Assembly: GCA_023435025.1 (NCBI GenBank)
Contig: JAEYSE010000119.1
Location: 1 to 5,785 of the forward strand
DNA: 5,785 nucleotides
Direction of reading: 5' to 3'
Source: Bacillota bacterium
GTDB taxonomy: Bacteria > Bacillota > Clostridia > Christensenellales > CAG-138
Shown: positions 1-5,118 of the stretch, piece after piece
Layout of the letters: every line of letters begins with the position of its first letter
Numbering within the stretch: position 1 is the stretch's first letter
Notes under the pieces: model-generated
Database searches by the model: none
The model's input: the letters and a program-made list of their open reading frames with translations, nothing else
What the model was told of the DNA's origin: nothing
Position numbers and translations under genes: made by a program

Positions 1-605
1 TCAAAGCTGATGCCGCCGGAAGCGACAACGGAAAGGCCGTTTAGCTCCCGCAGCCTGCGGTAGGCATCAAGATTGGTGCCGCCTAGCTCCCCGTCCTTCG
101 CGATATCCGTATAGATCACCGTAGAAACGCCCGCGTCCCGAAGGCGCTCACAGAACCCAAACGAATCGAGCCCCGTATTTTCCAGCCAGCCGGAAACAGC
201 CACGTAGCCCTCCCGCGCGTCCACGCCTACGGCAATTTTATCACCGTAAAGCCGTACCATGGTTTCTACAAACGCAAAACTCCGAACCGCCACCGTGCCC
301 AATATCGTGCGTCCCACACCAAGCGCCAGGTACTTTTCAATGCGGTCCTGGTCCCGAATGCCGCCGCCCACTTCCACAAACAGGCCGGGAAGCTTTGCTA
401 TAGAGCGGATAACATCAAAATTCACGGTTTCGCCTTCCTTTGCGCCGTCCAAGTCCACAACGTGCAGGTTGACCGCGCCCTGTTCCATGAACTGCTCCGC
501 CGCGCGTACGGGGTCGTTGCCGTATACCTGCATGTCCTCGTAATCGCCCTGACGGAGCCGCACCACCTGTCCGCCCCGGATATCGATGGCCGGGAATATC
601 TCCAT
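1..605 (-). CDS. hisA: HisA, ProFAR isomerase (3' end cut by window edge)
   Basis: 1-(5-phosphoribosyl)-5-[(5-phosphoribosylamino)methylideneamino]imidazole-4-carboxamide isomerase, a cytoplasmic (beta/alpha)8 barrel catalysing an Amadori rearrangement, the step before HisH/HisF. Translating the minus strand from the ATG at 603-605 gives 201 uninterrupted codons starting MEIFPAIDIRGG. The usual length is about 240 residues, so roughly 40 are missing beyond base 1. Expected features are present: Asp8 in AIDIRGG (general base), the first phosphate loop VGGGIR at 79-84, Asp129 in VGVDAREG (second catalytic acid), YTDIAKDG at 165-172, and the second phosphate loop ASGGIS at 195-200. The start is set by AAGGAGA six bases upstream and by the family-typical N-terminus. 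The gene follows hisH by 10 bases. The related family HisF starts differently and lacks the AIDIRGG opening, so HisA is favoured strongly. Family roles of the residues are established knowledge; their presence is read directly. Confidence 0.96.
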   Translation of the reverse strand, partial: MEIFPAIDIRGGQVVRLRQGDYEDMQVYGNDPVRAAEQFMEQGAVNLHVVDLDGAKEGETVNFDVIRSIAKLPGLFVEVGGGIRDQDRIEKYLALGVGRTILGTVAVRSFAFVETMVRLYGDKIAVGVDAREGYVAVSGWLENTGLDSFGFCERLRDAGVSTVIYTDIAKDGELGGTNLDAYRRLRELNGLSVVASGGISF

Positions 606-610
606 AGTCT

Positions 611-617
611 TCTCCTT
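611..617 (-). promoter_or_regulatory. Shine-Dalgarno of hisA, overlapping the hisH stop codon
   Basis: The minus strand reads TAAGGAGAAGACTATG. The TAA is the hisH stop and its last two bases are the first two of the AAGGAGA ribosome site. The AGGAG core lies six bases before the hisA ATG. A ribosome finishing hisH would sit on this site, which suggests coupled translation of hisH and hisA (inference). Confidence 0.8.
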
Positions 618-1230
618 ATATCAATTCGCAGAATGCTTTGAGTATGCCCAATCCTACGCTGCCGCTCTTTTCCGGGTGGAACTGCGTTCCGCAGACGTTG
701 CCTTTGTGTACGATGCCCGGCACAAACGTGCCGTACTCGGATCCCGCCACAACGCTGTCCTCGCAACCCTTCCCATAGAAGGAATGTACATAATATACGT
801 AATCCCCTTCCTGTATGTTTGTCAAGAGCGGATCGTCGGGTTTCATAAGTCGAAGGCTGTTCCAACCGATATGCGGTACTTTCATGGCAGCAGGGATATC
901 CGGCGTTAGTGAATGGATGCTGCCTTTTAGGTAACCTAACCCCGCATGATCGCCGTATTCGTACCCACGCTCAAAAAGCACCTGCATCCCTAAGCAGATG
1001 CCCAGCAGCGGCTTGCCGTTTTGCACTTGACGGTTAAGCACCGGAATAAGCGCATGCTCCCTGAGTTTTTCCATGGCGTCCCCAAACGCGCCCACGCCGG
1101 GCAGTATCATGCGCTCCGCCGCGTCGATCACGCCTGGGTCCCGGGTGATGACGCTCTCTATATTCAGATGGGCGAGCGACCCGCTTAATGAAAACAGGTT
1201 GCCCACGCCGTAGTCGATGATGGCGATCAT
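616..1230 (-). CDS. hisH: HisH, glutamine amidotransferase subunit of IGP synthase
   Basis: Glutaminase subunit (204 residues, normal length) of imidazole glycerol phosphate synthase. It hydrolyses glutamine and passes ammonia to HisF, which makes imidazole glycerol phosphate and AICAR. It is a class I glutamine amidotransferase. The nucleophile is Cys79 in LLGICLGMQ, and the other triad members are His185 and Glu187 in TQFHPEKSG. The oxyanion-strand motif PGVG is at 44-47, and the N-terminus MIAIIDYGVGN is typical. A longer in-frame start at 1314 exists, but its 28 extra residues match nothing in the family and would span the ribosome site. The ATG at 1228-1230, with GGAGG eight bases upstream, is therefore chosen. 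It stops with TAA at 616-618. It is preceded by the only long gap in the operon and followed by hisA. Its partner hisF is not in view and presumably lies past hisA. Confidence 0.97.
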   Translation of the reverse strand: MIAIIDYGVGNLFSLSGSLAHLNIESVITRDPGVIDAAERMILPGVGAFGDAMEKLREHALIPVLNRQVQNGKPLLGICLGMQVLFERGYEYGDHAGLGYLKGSIHSLTPDIPAAMKVPHIGWNSLRLMKPDDPLLTNIQEGDYVYYVHSFYGKGCEDSVVAGSEYGTFVPGIVHKGNVCGTQFHPEKSGSVGLGILKAFCELI

Positions 1231-1238
1231 GTGTGATT

Positions 1239-1243
1239 CCTCC
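1239..1243 (-). promoter_or_regulatory. Shine-Dalgarno that fixes the hisH start
   Basis: The minus strand reads GGAGG followed by eight bases and ATG at 1230. This is a canonical ribosome site. It lies inside the longer open frame that begins at 1314, and so supports the shorter MIAIIDYG start. Unlike the other sites in this operon, it lies outside any upstream coding region, so hisH can be initiated independently. Confidence 0.85.
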
Positions 1244-1351
1244 GTGATTTCCCGACACAGAATAGCAAAAGTAGTACGTTGGAGGCTCTGACCCCAAGTT
1301 CGCAATGGTCGCATATGCTCCCTTGCTCACTGGGACTGGGCCTCGCTTCTT

Positions 1352-1510
1352 CCGCCACAGGCGGCGCTTGTCTGCGTCCCCCCAAGCCTCCGTTTAGGGC
1401 CGTAACGGCCCTAAAAACCCATTCGGGAACGCCCTTTACAGGGCGTTTCCGGGGAAGGAATTCCCAAGGGATGTGTCCCTTGGGTAGGGTTCAGGGGCAA
1501 AGCCCCAGAA
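1352..1510. repeat. Cluster of five stem-loops in the hisB-hisH gap, possible dispersed palindromic element
   Basis: The 302-base gap at 1231-1532 holds no credible gene. Its centre is a run of inverted repeats, read directly. (1) CCGCC/GGCGG at 1352-1364, loop ACA. (2) A perfect 10-bp stem TTTAGGGCCG/CGGCCCTAAA at 1393-1415, loop TAA. (3) AACGCCCT/AGGGCGTT at 1428-1447, loop TTAC, extendable on the plus strand to 1425-1450 with one G-T pair. (4) CCCAAGGGA/TCCCTTGGG at 1463-1484, loop TGTG. (5) GGGGC/GCCCC at 1494-1506, loop AAA, extendable to 1490-1510 past one mismatch. None is followed by a T-run in the direction of his transcription, so they do not look like intrinsic terminators. The pattern resembles small non-coding palindromic repeats of the REP or MITE kind found between genes in many bacteria. 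That identity is inference; copy number elsewhere is unknown. No T-box consensus is seen. Confidence 0.55.
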
Positions 1511-1532
1511 AAAGCTATGTGAATAGGCGTTT

Positions 1533-2123
1533 TTATTCCAGGACACCCTTCGTGGACGGAATCTCATCCGCATGGTCTGTGTCAACAGCGACTGCCTGTT
1601 TCAGTGCGCGGCCCAGGCCTTTGAACGCGGCCTCTATGATATGGTGGGAGTTTGTGCCCGCAAGCTGTTTCACATGTAGCGTCAGGCCCATGCTGCGGCA
1701 GAAGCCCAGCAGGAATTCTTCCACCAGCTCAGTATCGAATTCTCCGACTTTTTGCGTTGGGATCACTAGGCCGTAGCTCAAATGCGCGCGCCCGCTGATA
1801 TCGAGCGCGATGAGCACAAGCGCTTCGTCCATGGGCAATAGGAAGCTTCCGTAGCGGGAGATGCCTCGCTTGTCTCCGAGCGCTTCCCGGAAGGCGGCCC
1901 CCAAACAGATGCCGATGTCCTCCACGGAATGGTGGCAGTCCACAGCGAGGTCACCGTTGCAGGAAACGTCCAAGTCAAAGTTTCCGTGGCGGGCGAACAG
2001 GGTGAGCATATGGTCCAGAAAGCCAATGCCGGTCGCGATCTTATTTTTGCCCGCGCCGTCCAGATTGAGCGTTAAGCCGATGTCTGTTTCCGCGGTTTTG
2101 CGGGTGACGGTGCTTGTTCTCAT
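1533..2123 (-). CDS. hisB: HisB, imidazoleglycerol-phosphate dehydratase (monofunctional)
   Basis: Converts imidazole glycerol phosphate to imidazole acetol phosphate in the cytoplasm. The 196-residue protein matches the usual monofunctional IGPD length. Manganese-binding and active-site signatures are intact: GFLDHM at 34-39, DCHHSVED at 62-69, GTNSHHIIEAAFKGL at 156-170, and the C-terminal STKG at 190-193. There is no N-terminal HAD phosphatase domain of the enterobacterial bifunctional type, so histidinol-phosphate phosphatase must be encoded elsewhere. An in-frame ATG at 2138 would add five residues, but it is part of the ribosome site region. The ATG at 2121-2123 follows GGGAGGGG at good spacing and gives the typical MRTSTVTRKTAETDI opening. 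The start overlaps the hisC stop in ATGA. It stops with TAA at 1533-1535, after which the hairpin-rich gap begins. Confidence 0.97.
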   Translation of the reverse strand: MRTSTVTRKTAETDIGLTLNLDGAGKNKIATGIGFLDHMLTLFARHGNFDLDVSCNGDLAVDCHHSVEDIGICLGAAFREALGDKRGISRYGSFLLPMDEALVLIALDISGRAHLSYGLVIPTQKVGEFDTELVEEFLLGFCRSMGLTLHVKQLAGTNSHHIIEAAFKGLGRALKQAVAVDTDHADEIPSTKGVLE

Positions 2124-3187
2124 GCATTCCCCTCCCATAGTTCGTCTGTCGCCTGCAAAAGCTGCTGCATTTGCTCTTTTGTCCCTATGGTAATGCGCAC
2201 ATAGTCGCGGATGCGATCCTGTGCAAAGTGACGTACCAGCACGCCTTTCTCCTTTAATGCCTGGTAATACGTCTCGCCGCCCATACGATTGGGCTTTGCG
2301 AACACGAAATTTGCGCTGGAAGGAAGAACGGTAAAACCTCGCTTTTTGAGTTCCTCTGCGGTATATTCCCGTACCTCCTGAATGGCCTTTGTGCAGGATG
2401 CGAAATACTCCGTATCCCCTATGGCAGCTTCCGCCGCGATCAGGGAAAGGCGGTTGAGGTTGTAGGGGTTGAAGGAAAATTTCATGGCGTTGAGGTCCCC
2501 AATCAGCGCCTCGTTCGCAATGGCAAAGCCAATGCGTGCGCCAGCTAACGAGCGGGATTTGGACATGGTCTGCACCACCACAAGGTTTTCGTACGAACGG
2601 ACGAGCTTTATTGCGCTTTGTGCGCTGAAATCCACATACGCCTCATCGATTACTACCACGTGCTCCGGGTTGGCCTTGAGTATACTTTCTATGTCTTCAA
2701 TGTCGATTGCCCTGCCTGTGGGCGCGTTGGGATTGGCAATGAATATAGTGCCGCCCGCCGGGCGGTAATCCGCCGGATTGAGCCGGAACTCTTCATCCAA
2801 GGGGACGATGATGGAGGGCACATTATAAATCCGCGCGAACACCTTGTAAAACCCGTAGGTGATGTCGGCGTAGCAAGCGGGAGTATCCCCATCGCAGAAG
2901 GCCTGGAAGCAGAATGCGAGTATTTCGTCCGAGCCGTTGCCCAGCAGCACCTCGCGTTCCGTTACGCCGTAATAGTCGGCAATGGCTTTCGCAGCCCTAC
3001 GTGTATCCGGGTCGGGGTAGAGGTTGAGCCATTCCGCCTCCGTGCGTGAGATGGCTTCCAGCACCTTGGGTGAGGGAGGGAACGGGCTTTCGTTGGTGTT
3101 CAGTTTGACATACTGGCGGTTCTGCGGCTGTTCGCCCGGTACATAGGGCTGCATTCCGGCAAAGCGCCTGCTGAAATATTTGCTCAT
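2120..3187 (-). CDS. hisC: HisC, histidinol-phosphate aminotransferase
   Basis: PLP-dependent class II (fold type I) aminotransferase converting imidazole acetol phosphate plus glutamate to histidinol phosphate plus 2-oxoglutarate. At 355 residues it has the normal length. Landmarks in order: LNTNESPFPPSP at 29-40, NGSDE at 84-88, NPNAPTG at 152-158 (with the PLP-contacting Asn), DEAYVDF at 181-187 (Asp and Tyr contacting PLP), the Schiff-base lysine Lys210 in QTMSKSRSLAG, Arg218 in GARIGF (PLP phosphate), and Arg331 in DYVRITIG (substrate carboxylate or phosphate end). The ATG at 3185-3187 directly abuts the hisD TAG, with AAGGAA upstream inside hisD. It ends with TGA overlapping the hisB ATG. 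HisC-like enzymes can also act on aromatic amino acids or be confused with CobD, but the operon position makes the histidine role the clear choice. Confidence 0.97.
   Translation of the reverse strand: MSKYFSRRFAGMQPYVPGEQPQNRQYVKLNTNESPFPPSPKVLEAISRTEAEWLNLYPDPDTRRAAKAIADYYGVTEREVLLGNGSDEILAFCFQAFCDGDTPACYADITYGFYKVFARIYNVPSIIVPLDEEFRLNPADYRPAGGTIFIANPNAPTGRAIDIEDIESILKANPEHVVVIDEAYVDFSAQSAIKLVRSYENLVVVQTMSKSRSLAGARIGFAIANEALIGDLNAMKFSFNPYNLNRLSLIAAEAAIGDTEYFASCTKAIQEVREYTAEELKKRGFTVLPSSANFVFAKPNRMGGETYYQALKEKGVLVRHFAQDRIRDYVRITIGTKEQMQQLLQATDELWEGNA
2129..2136 (-). promoter_or_regulatory. Shine-Dalgarno that fixes the hisB start, inside the hisC 3' end
   Basis: The minus strand reads ATGGGAGGGGAATGCATGA. 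The GGAGG core at 2131-2135 is seven bases from the ATG at 2123. The earlier in-frame ATG at 2138 directly abuts this purine run and has no such site of its own. The site is made from the last hisC codons. Confidence 0.8.
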
Positions 3188-4495
3188 CTATTCCTTGCCG
3201 TCCTCATTTTCATCATTTCCGTCAAAATCAAAGCGCATGCTGATGCTTTTTGCGTGCGCGTCCAGGCCTTCGTTCTGTGCAAAGAATACAATCTGCTCCT
3301 GTACTTCGCGAAGCGCCTCTTTGGTGTAATAGACGAAGGATGATTTTTTGATAAAATCATCCACCGAAAGCGGGGAGGCGAACTTCGCCGTGCCGTTGGT
3401 GGGCAGCGTATGGTTAGGGCCTGCAAAATAATCGCCCAGCGCCTCGGGCGTGTAGTGGCCAAGGAATACGCTGCCCGCGTGACGGATCAGCGCCAGCATC
3501 GCGAACGGGTCCTCCACGCAGAGTTCCAGGTGCTCGGGTGCGATCTCATTGCTCCATTGAGCCGCCTCCCGCAGGGAGGATACTACCACGATACGGCTAT
3601 GATCCAGTATGGACTTTTCCGCTATGGTGTGGCGCGGAAGCAGGGAAAGCTGCCGCGAGACCTCACTCTGTACGGCAAGCGCCAGCTGCTCGCTTGTAGT
3701 TAAGAGAATTGCCGCCGCCATAGGGTCGTGTTCGGCCTGGGATAAGAGGTCCGCCGCCACAAAGAACGGGTCGGCGCTGCCGTCGGCGATGACGAGTATT
3801 TCGCTTGGCCCCGCCACCATATCGATATCCACCAGCCCGTACACCTGCCGCTTGGCGGTAGCCACGTACATGTTGCCGGGGCCGGTGATTTTATCCACTC
3901 TGGGGATGCTCTCGGTTCCGTAGGCAAGTGCTGCAATCGCCTGCGCGCCGCCCACCTTGAATATTTTGTCCACCCCCGCGATATGCGCGGCGGCGAGTAT
4001 TGGCGCAGCGACAGAGCCGTCCGGACCGGGCGGGGTAACCATGATGATCTCGCTCACGCCTGCAATTTTGGCCGGTATGGCGTTCATCAGAACGGTGCTC
4101 GGGTAGCTTGCGGTGCCGCCGGGAATGTATATGCCCACTCGGTCGAGCGGCAATATGCGCTGGCCCAAAAGCACACCTTCGCGCTCGCTCATCACAAAAC
4201 CTTCGCGCCTTTGCTTCTGGTGGAAGGCGCGGATGTTTTCCGCCGCCTGCCGCATGGTGAAAAGAAGCCGGGAATCGGTCTTAGAGAGCGCCGCTTTGAT
4301 CTCCGCTTCCGTTACAGCAAGGGAGGAAAGTTCCGCACGGTCAAACAGCAGGGTATACTTTTTGAGCGCGTCGTCGCCGTTTTTCTTCACGTCCGCAAGT
4401 ATGTCCCGCACCGTCCGTTCTGCCTTATCATATTCCATGCTGTAGCGGGGCCGAAGCTCCGCGGGCGTAATATCGGAACTCTGAAACAGCTTCAT
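3188..4495 (-). CDS. hisD: HisD, histidinol dehydrogenase
   Basis: Zinc-dependent NAD enzyme catalysing the last two steps, histidinol to histidinal to histidine. At 435 residues it is of standard size. The NAD and fold landmarks GGAQAIAALAYGT (182-194) and KITGPGNMYVATAK (202-215) are present, as is DMVAGPSEILVIAD (225-238). By comparison with the E. coli enzyme, the zinc ligands are Gln253 and His256 in LLSQAEHDP, Asp355 in GDYFAGPNH, and His414 in LDAHAKSI; the catalytic pair is Glu321 and His322 in APEHLE. No key residue is missing. The C-terminus runs on as an acidic tail (DGNDENEDGKE, 425-435) past the usual end, probably of no functional weight. The start ATG at 4493-4495 overlaps the hisG stop as ATGA and has only a weak GGTGG upstream, so translation is probably coupled to hisG (inference). 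It stops with TAG against the hisC start. Confidence 0.98.
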   Translation of the reverse strand: MKLFQSSDITPAELRPRYSMEYDKAERTVRDILADVKKNGDDALKKYTLLFDRAELSSLAVTEAEIKAALSKTDSRLLFTMRQAAENIRAFHQKQRREGFVMSEREGVLLGQRILPLDRVGIYIPGGTASYPSTVLMNAIPAKIAGVSEIIMVTPPGPDGSVAAPILAAAHIAGVDKIFKVGGAQAIAALAYGTESIPRVDKITGPGNMYVATAKRQVYGLVDIDMVAGPSEILVIADGSADPFFVAADLLSQAEHDPMAAAILLTTSEQLALAVQSEVSRQLSLLPRHTIAEKSILDHSRIVVVSSLREAAQWSNEIAPEHLELCVEDPFAMLALIRHAGSVFLGHYTPEALGDYFAGPNHTLPTNGTAKFASPLSVDDFIKKSSFVYYTKEALREVQEQIVFFAQNEGLDAHAKSISMRFDFDGNDENEDGKE

Positions 4496-5118
4496 TCGTT
4501 GCCCACCGCCTTTTTGAGTGCGTCCGCCATGCGCGTGATTTCTTCCTGCCGGAACTGGTAACTCCGCTTGTTCGCGATCAGCCGCGCGCTGCTTGAAGCG
4601 ATATGCTCAAACACCCGCAGGTTGTTTTCCTTTAACGTCTTGCCCGTTTCCACAATATCCACGATCACGTCCGAAAGCCCGAGCAGAGGAGCTATTTCTA
4701 TGGAGCCGTTGAGCTTTATGATCTCAATCTCCCTATCGCGGCTTTGGTAATATTTCTTCGCCATATGCGGGTACTTCGTAGCCACGCGCACCACTGCGCC
4801 AAGATCATCCTCATAGCCGTTGGGCGCAGCCACAGCGAGTTCGCATTTCCCTAGGCCCAGATCCAGCAGCTCATATACCTCCGGCTCGGTTTCCAGCAGA
4901 ACATCTTTACCCACCACGCCGATGTCCGCGGCACCTCGCTCCACATAGATCGCGACGTCCGCAGGCTTAATCAGAAGATACCGCACACCCGAAACTTCGT
5001 CCTCAAACACCAGCTTACGGCTTTCATCCGACAACCCTTTGCAGTCGTAGCCCACGGAAGCGAACAGCTTATATACGCAGTCGCCCAGGCGGCCCTTGGG
5101 CAGCGCAATGTTGATCAT
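4492..5118 (-). CDS. hisG: HisG, ATP phosphoribosyltransferase catalytic subunit, short form
   Basis: Catalyses the first committed step, ATP plus PRPP to phosphoribosyl-ATP. At 208 residues it is the short form (HisG-S), which lacks the roughly 80-residue C-terminal regulatory ACT-like domain of the long form and needs HisZ for activity. hisZ lies directly upstream, as expected. Visible motifs: the N-terminus INIALPKGRL, RGAADIGVVGKDVL at 61-74, and the PRPP-binding region DVIVDIVETGKTLKENNL at 150-167 with its acidic pair and TGKT turn. The ATG at 5116-5118 overlaps the hisZ TGA (ATGA) and has a strong GGAGGTGG made from the last hisZ codons. It stops with TGA overlapping the hisD ATG. Histidine feedback in this family acts through the HisZ-HisG hetero-octamer (family knowledge, from Lactococcus and Thermotoga). 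Confidence 0.97.
   Translation of the reverse strand: MINIALPKGRLGDCVYKLFASVGYDCKGLSDESRKLVFEDEVSGVRYLLIKPADVAIYVERGAADIGVVGKDVLLETEPEVYELLDLGLGKCELAVAAPNGYEDDLGAVVRVATKYPHMAKKYYQSRDREIEIIKLNGSIEIAPLLGLSDVIVDIVETGKTLKENNLRVFEHIASSSARLIANKRSYQFRQEEITRMADALKKAVGNE

Noticed and set aside
1231..1314. 28-residue N-terminal extension of hisH
   Set aside because: The extension lies outside the family's usual N-terminus, and the canonical GGAGG eight bases before the MIAIIDYG start lies within it.
1393..1515. Intrinsic terminator after hisB
   Set aside because: The stems are stable, but none is followed by a T-run on the minus strand, and the T-run near 1413-1417 precedes the stem in that direction. 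Rho-dependent or partial termination cannot be excluded.
1231..1532. Histidine T-box riboswitch or attenuator controlling hisHA
   Set aside because: No T-box consensus, specifier-loop arrangement or histidine-rich leader peptide is recognisable. A leader for the operon would be expected upstream of hisZ, outside the window.
1279..1776. Plus-strand open frame of 165 codons spanning the hairpin gap and part of hisB
   Set aside because: It runs antisense through the strongly supported hisB and through palindromic repeats. Its composition is biased by the repeats, it matches no family I recognise, and it has no convincing ribosome site.
2124..2138. Five-residue longer start for hisB (MGGEC)
   Set aside because: That ATG directly precedes the purine run that serves as ribosome site for the ATG at 2123. 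The shorter start gives the typical HisB opening and an ATGA overlap.
3983..4561. Plus-strand open frame of 192 codons opposite hisD and hisG
   Set aside because: It is antisense to intact hisD with all catalytic residues present, crosses the hisG-hisD junction, and has no recognisable domain. It is a high-GC shadow frame.
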